Shown here piece after piece: positions 1 to 7,251 of a stretch of DNA of 64,000 bases. The notes beneath the pieces were generated by a model. That model made no database searches and was not told the DNA's origin. It worked only from the letters and a program-made list of their open reading frames with translations. The stretch's first letter is position 1; every line of letters begins with the position of its first letter. The translations under genes were made by a program, and so were the position numbers. Origin of the DNA: Methylobacterium sp. B4 (GTDB lineage Bacteria; Pseudomonadota; Alphaproteobacteria; Rhizobiales; Beijerinckiaceae); assembly GCF_003201865.1 (NCBI RefSeq), contig NZ_QJJJ01000003.1, positions 186,001-250,000 on the forward strand. The letters run 5' to 3'.

Positions 1-93
1 GAAGGGCCGCGCCGCGGCGGCCCCGGCGATGAGGCCCGCAGCCGCCAGCGCGGCGAGGCCGGCCGCGAGAGCGCGTCGTGTCGGGAGCGGCAT
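1..93 (-). CDS. Partial secreted protein, N-terminus only
   Basis: This is the first 31 codons of a minus-strand gene that runs off the window. The start ATG lies 2 bases after the stop of the cytochrome gene upstream, so the two are probably co-transcribed. What is visible is an arginine pair near the N-terminus followed by a long Ala/Leu/Gly run ending in AAA-R, which is an export signal. In PQQ-alcohol dehydrogenase loci the gene next to a PedF-type cytochrome is often a periplasmic binding protein, but nothing of the mature protein is visible, so the function is unknown. Confidence 0.6.
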   Translation of the reverse strand, partial: MPLPTRRALAAGLAALAAAGLIAGAAAARPF

Positions 94-95
94 CG

Positions 96-512
96 TCACT
101 CCTCGTGCTTCGACTCGATGTAGGTGCGGATCGCCCACAGGGCCTCCTGCGACAGCACGCCCTCGAAGGCCGGCATCTTGGTCATGCCATTGATGATCGC
201 CCCGTGGCGCACGCGCTCCACGAAGTACTCGTCGCCCTCCTTGCCGAGCGGCAGGTAGCGCAGATCCGGCGCGAGACCGCCCGAGACGACCTGAAGGCCG
301 TGGCAGCGCGCGCAGTTCTGATTGTAGCCGGAATCGCCGATCGTGATGGCCTTGGCGTCGCCGCGATAGGGGTTCTCCTCCCGCCACGCCTCGCCCAGCG
401 TCGCGAGGCCGCCCGTGTCGACGGGCTGCGGCTGAACATCGCCGTGCCCGAAGGCGGCGGACGCGGACAGGGCGAGGGCAAGGAATCCCCCAGCCCGGAT
501 GGCAGCCTTCAT
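96..512 (-). CDS. pedF: Cytochrome c-550, PedF type
   Basis: A small periplasmic class I cytochrome c of 138 residues. A signal peptide covers residues 1-22 (cleavage before HGD). The single haem site is C67-A-R-C70-H71, and M110 or M113 could be the sixth ligand. The stretch around GYNQNCARCHGL and APDLRYLP is typical of the cytochrome c-550 that accepts electrons from PQQ-dependent ethanol dehydrogenase. No PQQ dehydrogenase gene is in the window, so its partner is presumably encoded beyond the left edge. It is followed 2 bases later by the cut-off secreted protein and is divergent from the PQQ-associated cluster starting at 775. The PedF assignment is by motif resemblance and is fairly secure. 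Confidence 0.85.
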   Translation of the reverse strand: MKAAIRAGGFLALALSASAAFGHGDVQPQPVDTGGLATLGEAWREENPYRGDAKAITIGDSGYNQNCARCHGLQVVSGGLAPDLRYLPLGKEGDEYFVERVRHGAIINGMTKMPAFEGVLSQEALWAIRTYIESKHEE

Positions 513-774
513 GGTCGTTCCTCCCGTTCTTGACGGGAACGGTTAGCAAGGGGACCGGGCCGAACCCATTGTGCTTTGGTACGGGAGATGGTGGCGGTGG
601 AGATCGCGGCGGCCGGGTGCACCTTGGTCCAATACCGATCCCGGCCCCTTCGCCCCTATGCTCGCCGCAACGAACAAGGCGGGAGGCGGGAAGAGGGCGA
701 TGCTGGCGCGGCTCCGGCAGCGGCACGGCGCGGTACGGGGCCCTGCGGCCCCGGGACCGGACGCGCGCGGCCTC

Positions 775-1941
775 ATGCCGGCCCTGTTCAGTTTGCTCTG
801 GCTCCTCGCCCTGCTGCCCGCCCCCGCGCGGGCCGAGCTCCTGGCAATCCACTACCTGGAGCGGCGCGTCGAGCGCCCGACGCCCCTCAACAACGAGGAC
901 CCGATCCCGGACGACGAGGGGCTGAAGGGGGCCGAGCTGGGGCTGAAGGATTCGAATGCCACCGGCCGCTTCGTCGCGCTGGGCTTCGCCCTCCACAGCC
1001 GCATCGTCGAACCGGACGAGGATATTCGCGCGGCGTTCCTGAGTCTCGGCGCGCCGCGCTTCGTCGTCCTGAACGCGCCAGCCGAGGATGTGCTGGCCGT
1101 CTCCGACCTGCCCGAAGCCCGGAACACGGTGTTCCTGAATGTCGGCGCCCCCGACACGCGCCTGCGCGAGGCCGATTGCCGGCCCCGACTGCTCCATGTC
1201 CTGCCCTCGCGGGCGATGCTCGCCGATGCGCTGGTGCAGTTCCTCACCTACAAGCGCTGGACCCGCATCCTGCTGCTCTCCGGACCGGCGCCGGCCGACG
1301 CGCTCTATGCCGAGGCGCTGAAGCGCTCCGCCAAGAAGTTCGGCGCGCGGGTCGTGGCCGAGCAGCGCTTCGACCCGCAGGGCGGCGACACCCGGGACAC
1401 GGCCCTGCGCGAGTTCGTGCTGCCCACCCGCGGCCCCGAGCACGACGTGGTCGCGGTGGCCGACGAGGCGGGGGCGTTCGGGGCGAACCTTCCCTACAAC
1501 ACCGCCGCGGCCCGCCCCGTGGTCGGCACGCAGGGTTTGAGCCCCGCGGCCTGGGGCCGGCCGGTCGAGGCCTGGGCCGCGGTGCAGCTCCAGGGGCGGT
1601 TCCGCCGTCTGGCGGGCCGGGCGATGCGGCCGGTCGACTATGCCGGCTGGATGGCGGTGCACGCGCTCGGCGAAGCGGCAGTCCAGGCCCGCAGCACCGA
1701 TCCCGCCGCGGTCGCGGCGCTGGTATTGCTGCCGGGCTTCGAGGTCGGCGGCTTCAAGGGCCGGCCCCTGAGCTTCCGTGCCTGGGACGGGCAGCTGCGC
1801 CAGCCCGTCTTCCTGCTCTGGCCGGGTGCGGTCACGGCCACCGCCCCGATCGAGGGCTTCCAGCACCAGCGCACCGAACTCGATACCCTCGGCTCGGACG
1901 AGCCGGAGAGCGCCTGCCGCGCCTTCCGGAAGACGGGCTGA
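775..1941 (+). CDS. PQQ-associated ABC-type periplasmic substrate-binding protein
   Basis: A 388-residue exported protein of the branched-chain amino acid binding fold, resembling the family found with PQQ-dependent alcohol catabolism genes. I chose the ATG at 775 because a clean signal peptide (MPALFSLLWLLALLPAPARA) starts there; in-frame upstream starts at 658 or 700 would add a basic tail with no signal. The body has repeated alternating hydrophobic strands (RFVVLNAP, TRILLLSG, DVVAVADE) typical of a two-lobed periplasmic-binding fold. Its stop overlaps the next possible start at 1941 (TGATG) and it is followed by the beta-propeller, matching the usual gene order of this module. The ligand is unknown, and no permease or ATPase lies alongside. 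Confidence 0.75.
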   Translation: MPALFSLLWLLALLPAPARAELLAIHYLERRVERPTPLNNEDPIPDDEGLKGAELGLKDSNATGRFVALGFALHSRIVEPDEDIRAAFLSLGAPRFVVLNAPAEDVLAVSDLPEARNTVFLNVGAPDTRLREADCRPRLLHVLPSRAMLADALVQFLTYKRWTRILLLSGPAPADALYAEALKRSAKKFGARVVAEQRFDPQGGDTRDTALREFVLPTRGPEHDVVAVADEAGAFGANLPYNTAAARPVVGTQGLSPAAWGRPVEAWAAVQLQGRFRRLAGRAMRPVDYAGWMAVHALGEAAVQARSTDPAAVAALVLLPGFEVGGFKGRPLSFRAWDGQLRQPVFLLWPGAVTATAPIEGFQHQRTELDTLGSDEPESACRAFRKTG

Positions 1942-1985
1942 TGCGCGCATCCGATCCTGCGACGACCTCACCGGGAGCCCGACCC

Positions 1986-3002
1986 ATGCGCCGCGCCGCG
2001 ACCGCACGCCTCGCTGTCCTGCTCTGCCTCGCGCTCGGTCTCTCGGCAGGATCGGCCTCGGCGGAAGAGATCTTCGTCTCGAACGAGCGCGACAACACCG
2101 TCTCGGTGATCGACGGCACCACGCTCGAGGTGATCCGTACCTTTCCCGTCGGGCGGCGCCCGCGCGGGCTCACCTTCTCCCGCGACGGCCGCACGCTCTA
2201 CGTCTGCGCCAGCGATTCCGATGCGGTGCAGGTGATCGATCCCGATACGGGCGCGGTGCGCCACAACCTGCCCTCCGGCGAAGATCCGGAGCAGTTCGCG
2301 CTGGCGCCGGACGACCGCACCCTCTTCATCGCCAATGAGGAGAACGCCACCACCACCGTCGTGGACGCGCAGACGCGCAAGGTCCTGGCGCAGATCGATG
2401 TCGGCATCGAGCCCGAGGGCATGGCCGTGAGCCCGGACGGCAAGGTCGCGGTCACGACGTCTGAAACGACCAACATGGTCCACTGGATCGACGTGCCGAC
2501 GCTGACCGCGACCGACGCGACGCTGGTGGGCCAGCGTCCGCGCGCCGCCGCTTTCTCGGCGGACGGGCGGGTGCTGTGGGCGACCTCCGAGATCGGCGGT
2601 ACCGTCGCGGTGATCGACACCGCTACCCGCAAGGTCATCGAGACCATCGAATTTGCGGTGAAGGGCATTGCCGCCGACCGGCTCCAGCCCGTGGGCGTCA
2701 CCCTGACCCGGGATGGGCGCTTCGCCTTCGTGGCGCTCGGCCCCTCCGACCGGGTCGCCGTCATCGACGCCAAGACCTACAAGGTGCTGAACTACATTCT
2801 CGTCGGGCGCCGTGTCTGGCAGCTCGCCATGACGCCCGACGAGTCGCGGCTGTTCACCACCAACGGCGTCTCGGGCGACGTCACCGTGATCGACGTCGCG
2901 ACCCAGCGTCCGGTCCGCAGCGTCAAGGTCGGCCGCTTCCCCTGGGGCGTCGCCGTGCGTCCCGCGCCCAGCGCCGCCGCTTCCGCCGGTGGCGCCCCGT
3001 GA
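1986..3002 (+). CDS. PQQ-dependent catabolism-associated YVTN beta-propeller protein
   Basis: An exported 338-residue beta-propeller. After a signal peptide (ending SAGSASA-EE), about seven repeats of roughly 42 residues follow, each with a core like VSVIDGTTLEVIRTFPVG or VAVIDTATRKVIETIEF and a following SPDGK/SADGR/TRDGR turn: the YVTN-type repeat. Proteins of this family sit beside PQQ alcohol dehydrogenases and are presumed periplasmic scaffolds or quinoprotein partners; no enzymatic residues are evident. An alternative start at 1941 overlaps the previous stop and would add 15 residues. I prefer 1986 because a GGGAG ribosome-binding site lies before it and the signal N-region is then of normal length. 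The stop overlaps the GTG start of the next gene. Confidence 0.8.
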   Translation: MRRAATARLAVLLCLALGLSAGSASAEEIFVSNERDNTVSVIDGTTLEVIRTFPVGRRPRGLTFSRDGRTLYVCASDSDAVQVIDPDTGAVRHNLPSGEDPEQFALAPDDRTLFIANEENATTTVVDAQTRKVLAQIDVGIEPEGMAVSPDGKVAVTTSETTNMVHWIDVPTLTATDATLVGQRPRAAAFSADGRVLWATSEIGGTVAVIDTATRKVIETIEFAVKGIAADRLQPVGVTLTRDGRFAFVALGPSDRVAVIDAKTYKVLNYILVGRRVWQLAMTPDESRLFTTNGVSGDVTVIDVATQRPVRSVKVGRFPWGVAVRPAPSAAASAGGAP

Positions 3003-5083
3003 CTCTGCGCCGGCTTCTCGTCGCGGTCCTGGCCCTCTTCTGCGCGGCCCTGCCAGCCGCAGCCGGAACCCTCGACCGGGCGCAGCTCGAAAAGCACTTC
3101 CCCGCGCCCCTCGTGGTGGGCGAGCGCGACGAGACGTTGCCGGTCTGGCCGATCCTCAAGCAGGAGGCCGGCAGCTACGAAGTCTTCGCCTACGCCTTCG
3201 CGTCGGTCGACTTCGCGCCGATCCCCGGCTTCGGCGGCACGCCCCCGAACCTGCTCGTCGCGCTCGCGCCCGACGGTTCGTTCCGCGACGTGAAGGTTCT
3301 CTCCCACCACGAGCCGGTCTTCCTGGAAGGCCTGGGCTCGGAACCGCTCTTCGCCTTCGTGGAGCAGTATGTCGGGCTCTCGGCCCGGCGCGCGATCCGG
3401 GTCGGCCGGCCGAATGCCCGCGGCTCCGGCGCCCCGCCCCAGACCACCGTCGACGGGATCTCCATGGCCACCGCCTCGACGCGGGTGATCAACGAGTCGA
3501 TCCTGGCCGCCGCACTCGCCGTCGCGCGGGCGAAGCTCGGTTTCGGAGCGGCCAATGTCGGCCTGCGGGTGGAGGCCCAGCCCGATGCCGGCGAGCACCT
3601 GACCGTCGCCGACCTTCTCGCGCGCGGTTGGCTGCGCCGCTTCACGGTGACCAACGGGCAGGTCGAAGCCGCCTTCCGCGACACCGCCGTGGCCGAGTCC
3701 GTCGACGGACCGGCCGAAGCGCCCTTCACCGACCTCACCTTCGCCTATCTCAACGTGCCGGCGATCGGCCGCACCCTGCTCGGGCCCGAGCGGTACGCGG
3801 CGCTGATGCGCGAACTCGGCCCCGGCGACCATGCGGTGATGGTGGTGAGCCATGGTCCCGAGAATCCGCTCGGCGAGGACTTCGTGCTGGGCTCGATTCC
3901 CGACCGGCTCGCCGTGGCGCAGGGGGGACTCGCGGTCAACGCCCGGGACATGGCGATCGAGCGGCGCGGGGCCGCCGCGGACCTGCCAGAGGGTCCCTGG
4001 ACGGTTCTACGGATCACCGGCGCCGCCGGGTTCGATCCCTCCTCCCCCTGGACCCTCAGCCAGAGGATCGTGCGCGAGCGCGGCCAGATCCTCTCGGAGA
4101 AGATCTCGCGGGAGTTCTCGGCGGAGTACGCGCTGCCGGCGGACCTGTTCGTGCGCGAGGCCGCGGAGGCGGGCCCGAGCTGGGCCGATCCGTGGCGGGC
4201 GCGCGGCCCCGAACTCGGCCTCATCGCCCTGGCGCTCGCCGGGCTGGTGCCGGCGCTGGCCCGTCAACGTGGCCTCGTGGCCGATCGGCGCCGCTTCGGC
4301 ATCTTCCGGCTTGCCTTCCTCGCCTTCACGCTGGGCTTCGTCGGGTGGTACGCCCAGGCGCAGCTCTCGATCGTCACGCTGGTCGGCCTCGTGCGGGCAG
4401 CCACCGTCACGCACGACCTCACCTTCCTGCTCTACGACCCGCCCTCGCTGCTGCTCTGGGCCTTCGTGATCGCCAGCCTCGTGGTCTGGGGCCGCGGCAC
4501 CTTCTGCGGCTGGCTCTGTCCTTTCGGTGCCCTTCAGGAGTTTCTCGCCTTTCTGGCCAAGCCCCTGCGCATCCGACCCATCGCGGTGCCGCCCCGGCTC
4601 GATCGGGCACTGCGGCAGGTGAAGTACGCTCTGCTCGCCGGCATCCTCGTGGCCGCCGCGGCGGGCTCGCCGCTTGCCGACAGCCTGTCCGAGGCCGAGC
4701 CGTTCAAGACGGCGATCACCCTGTACTTCGTGCGATCCTGGCCGTTCGTGGCCTACGCGCTCGGCCTGCTGGTCCTCAACCTCTTCGTCTACAAAGGCTT
4801 CTGCCGCTACCTCTGCCCGCTCGGCGCGAGCCTCGCCGTGCTCGGGCGCCTGCGCCTGCTCGACTGGATTCCCCGACGTTCCGAGTGCGGCAGCCCGTGC
4901 CAGCTCTGCAAGGTGCGCTGCCGCTACGGCGCGATCCATCCGAACGGACGGATCGACTACCCCGAGTGCTTCCAGTGCATGGACTGCGTCACGATCATCC
5001 ATGATCCCGGGCAATGCGTGCCGCAGGTGGTGGCGCGCCGACGCGGGCGGCGGATCGCGCCGCAGCCGGTCGCGGCGGAATGA
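2999..5083 (+). CDS. NosR/NirI-like FMN-binding, 4Fe-4S membrane protein
   Basis: A 694-residue membrane electron-transfer protein of the NosR family. The GTG start overlaps the previous stop. In order it has a signal peptide (1-21), a periplasmic FMN-binding domain with a flavinylation-like motif D152-G-I-S-M-A-T158, several membrane segments from about residue 400, two CxxxCP motifs (C503/C507 and C602/C606), and a C-terminal ferredoxin-like set (C630, C634, C637, C641 and C657, C660, C663). In known NosR proteins a threonine in this motif carries covalent FMN attached by ApbE, and the gene directly after this one is apbE. No nosZ or other denitrification gene is present, and the neighbours are PQQ-associated, so a role in passing electrons between the quinone pool and the periplasm for alcohol oxidation is inferred, not shown. 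Confidence 0.8.
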   Translation: MTLRRLLVAVLALFCAALPAAAGTLDRAQLEKHFPAPLVVGERDETLPVWPILKQEAGSYEVFAYAFASVDFAPIPGFGGTPPNLLVALAPDGSFRDVKVLSHHEPVFLEGLGSEPLFAFVEQYVGLSARRAIRVGRPNARGSGAPPQTTVDGISMATASTRVINESILAAALAVARAKLGFGAANVGLRVEAQPDAGEHLTVADLLARGWLRRFTVTNGQVEAAFRDTAVAESVDGPAEAPFTDLTFAYLNVPAIGRTLLGPERYAALMRELGPGDHAVMVVSHGPENPLGEDFVLGSIPDRLAVAQGGLAVNARDMAIERRGAAADLPEGPWTVLRITGAAGFDPSSPWTLSQRIVRERGQILSEKISREFSAEYALPADLFVREAAEAGPSWADPWRARGPELGLIALALAGLVPALARQRGLVADRRRFGIFRLAFLAFTLGFVGWYAQAQLSIVTLVGLVRAATVTHDLTFLLYDPPSLLLWAFVIASLVVWGRGTFCGWLCPFGALQEFLAFLAKPLRIRPIAVPPRLDRALRQVKYALLAGILVAAAAGSPLADSLSEAEPFKTAITLYFVRSWPFVAYALGLLVLNLFVYKGFCRYLCPLGASLAVLGRLRLLDWIPRRSECGSPCQLCKVRCRYGAIHPNGRIDYPECFQCMDCVTIIHDPGQCVPQVVARRRGRRIAPQPVAAE

Positions 5084-6066
5084 GCGCGATGCGGCTGAAA
5101 CCCGGCCCGTCCCGGCGGCGCATCCTCCTCGGCGCCGCCGGCCTCGCCGCGGCGGCCTTCGGCGGTCCGGCCGCATTCCGGGCTCTGGCGCACGGGCACG
5201 GCCTCGCGACCCGCGCGCGCGCGGGGCTCGCCTTCGGGACCGTCGCGGCGCTCACCGTTGCCGGCCCGGACAGCCTCGCGCTCGATGCGGCCCTGAGCGA
5301 CGGCTTTGCCGCGATCCGCGAAGTGGAGGCCGCCGCAAGCCTGCTGCGCCCCGACAGCGCCCTGTCGCGCCTCAACCGCCAGGGCCGGCTCGACGCCGCC
5401 CCCGCTGACCTGACGACGATGCTGGGCTTCGCCCTCGACCTCGCGGCGCGAACCGGGGGCGCCTTCGACCCCACCGTGCAGCCGTTCTGGCCGTTATGGG
5501 CCGAGGCGTCCGCGCGCGCAGCGCGGCCCGATGCGGCCGCGCTCCGCGCCGCGGTCGCCCGAATCGGCTGGCGACGGGTGCTGCTCACGCCGGAGCGCAT
5601 CGTGATGGAGCCCGGCACCGCCGTGACGCTGAACGCGCTGGTCCAGGGTTACGCCGCCGACCGGGTGATGGCGGTGCTCCGGGCGCGGGGGATCGCGGAT
5701 GCCTTCGTGGATACGGGCGAGTTCGGCGCGCTGGGGACGCATGCGGACGGGACGCCCTGGACGCTCGGCATCGCCGATCCGCGCGGGGCCGAGACGCTCG
5801 CTGCGGTGATCGCTCCCTTCGCGGGCTTCGCCGCGACGTCGGGAGACTACAACATGAGCTTCTCGTCGGACCACGCCGACCACCACATCTTCGATCCCGC
5901 CACGGGGCGTTCCCCAAAGGGGCTGTCGTCCGTGACGGTCACGGCCGAGTCCGGACTTCTGGCCGACGGGCTCTCCACCGCCTGCATGGTTCTGGGCGAG
6001 GCGCGCGGACGTGAACTGATGGCCGGATGGCCGGGCTGCTCGGCCCGCTTCGTCGGCAAGAGTTGA
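5080..6066 (+). CDS. apbE: FAD:protein FMN transferase, ApbE
   Basis: A 328-residue ApbE-family flavin transferase that moves FMN from FAD onto a Ser/Thr of a target protein, using Mg2+. A twin-arginine-like signal (SRRRILLGAAG) at the N-terminus indicates export to the periplasm. Family motifs are visible: an early acidic stretch (EVEAAASLLRPDSALSRLN), H268-H-I-F-D272-P-A-T-G (usual HIIDP.TG), and D296-G-L-S-T300 near the metal site. The start ATG overlaps the NosR-like stop (ATGA), which strongly suggests translational coupling; the NosR-like protein is the probable substrate. Its length matches the family. Confidence 0.9.
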   Translation: MSAMRLKPGPSRRRILLGAAGLAAAAFGGPAAFRALAHGHGLATRARAGLAFGTVAALTVAGPDSLALDAALSDGFAAIREVEAAASLLRPDSALSRLNRQGRLDAAPADLTTMLGFALDLAARTGGAFDPTVQPFWPLWAEASARAARPDAAALRAAVARIGWRRVLLTPERIVMEPGTAVTLNALVQGYAADRVMAVLRARGIADAFVDTGEFGALGTHADGTPWTLGIADPRGAETLAAVIAPFAGFAATSGDYNMSFSSDHADHHIFDPATGRSPKGLSSVTVTAESGLLADGLSTACMVLGEARGRELMAGWPGCSARFVGKS

Positions 6067-6187
6067 GAGCGGCACAGGGTTGGCGACGATGTGGCCCCTC
6101 CGACTCCAGAGCCGTCTCTCGATACCGGGCGCACCGATCGGAGCGGGAAGACGTCACCCGGTTCGCGCTCGACCGCACGGCGGCGGG

Positions 6188-6964
6188 ATGCGTCGTCTCG
6201 CCCGTCGGGGGCTCGCGGCGCTGGTGGTGCTGTCCGTGCTCGGCTCGGTCGCGAGAGCCGAACCGGCGCCCGCCGTCGCGCTCGTGGTCGCCGTCGACGT
6301 GTCGCAATCCGTCGACGAGGCGCGCTTCACCCTGCAGATGGAGGGGATCGCCGCGGCCCTGGAGGATCCGGAGGTCGTCGCGACGATGACGGGGCGCCCG
6401 GGGGGCACCCTGTTCGCGATGGTGACCTGGGCCGATCGGGCGAGCCTGGCGCTCGGCTGGCGCCGGATCGCCAGCCGCTCCGACGCGCTCGCCGCCGCGG
6501 CGCAGGTCCGGGCCACGCCCCGGCAATCGGGCGAGTTCACTTGTCTCGGGCAGATGTTCCGCACGGTCGCGGCCAGCGTGATCCCTGCCATGCCGGTGCC
6601 GGCCGGACGGATCGTCGTCGACGTTTCCGGGGACGGGATCGACAACTGCACCGATCCCGATAGCCTGGAGGCCGAGCGCTCGGCGCTCCTCGCCACCGAG
6701 GCGACGATCAACGGATTGCCGATCCTCGTGCCGGGCGAGAACGACGTGGTCGGCGCCGGCGCCTACCGCGCGCCCGGCTACGGCCTTCGCGCGACGCCGC
6801 TGCCGCAGGAGCGCATGGGGCTCGTGCAATGGTACCGCGACCATGTCATGGGCGGCCCCGGGGCCTTCCTTCTGACGGCAGCGGGCTACGACGACTTCTC
6901 GCGGGCGCTGCGGCGCAAGTTCGTGGTGGAAGTCAGCGATGCGAGCCACCGCGCCGGCCGGTGA
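6188..6964 (+). CDS. Exported DUF1194 VWA-like protein
   Basis: A 258-residue secreted protein with a signal peptide (ending SVARA-EP). It resembles the DUF1194 family of von Willebrand factor A-like domains: the MIDAS-type motif D-V-S-Q-S lies right after the first strand (ALVVAVDVSQSVDEARF), with a second acidic motif DVSGDGIDNC further on and a cysteine pair (CLG and NC) that could form a disulfide. The start at 6188 is chosen because the signal peptide begins there. It lies 121 bases after apbE in the same direction and may be part of the same unit. Such proteins are common in alphaproteobacteria and their role is unknown. Confidence 0.75.
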   Translation: MRRLARRGLAALVVLSVLGSVARAEPAPAVALVVAVDVSQSVDEARFTLQMEGIAAALEDPEVVATMTGRPGGTLFAMVTWADRASLALGWRRIASRSDALAAAAQVRATPRQSGEFTCLGQMFRTVAASVIPAMPVPAGRIVVDVSGDGIDNCTDPDSLEAERSALLATEATINGLPILVPGENDVVGAGAYRAPGYGLRATPLPQERMGLVQWYRDHVMGGPGAFLLTAAGYDDFSRALRRKFVVEVSDASHRAGR

Positions 6965-7055
6965 GCGGGTCCGGGCCCGATCCTGCGCGCGCAGGCGGTG
7001 CTAGGGTACCGCGCAGACACGGTCGTCGGCCGGCTGGGCACGCGAAAAGGCCTTC

Positions 7056-7224
7056 ATGGACATCACGATCTTCAGCACCGAGGCCTATGACCGAAGCGTC
7101 CTCGACGAGGCCACCGCGGCTGCCGGGATGCCCCGACACCTGCGCTACTTTGAGGTGGGGCGTGATGCTGATCAACACCGGACGCGGCGCGCTCGTCGGC
7201 ACCGCCGCGCTGATCGAGCGCTGA
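7056..7224 (+). pseudogene. Remnant of a D-lactate dehydrogenase (D-2-hydroxyacid dehydrogenase) gene
   Basis: The first about 33 codons from the ATG at 7056 read MDITIFSTEAYDRSVLDEA and continue to RHLRYFE, which looks like the start of fermentative D-lactate dehydrogenase. About 100 bases in, a different frame takes over and reads GVMLINTGRGALVGTAALIE before a stop, which matches a motif normally found some 200 residues later in the same enzyme (KPG.MLINTSRG). The central catalytic and NAD-binding part is missing. This is best read as an internal deletion of about 0.6 kb plus loss of frame. A short novel protein is a less likely alternative. Confidence 0.65.
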
Positions 7225-7251
7225 GCCGAAACCCTCCGGCCGCTCGCGGGA

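Noticed and set aside
576..1985. Long plus-strand frame continuing upstream of the beta-propeller
   Set aside because: It is Arg/Pro/Ala-rich shadow of the binding-protein gene; the signal peptide fixes the real start at 1986.
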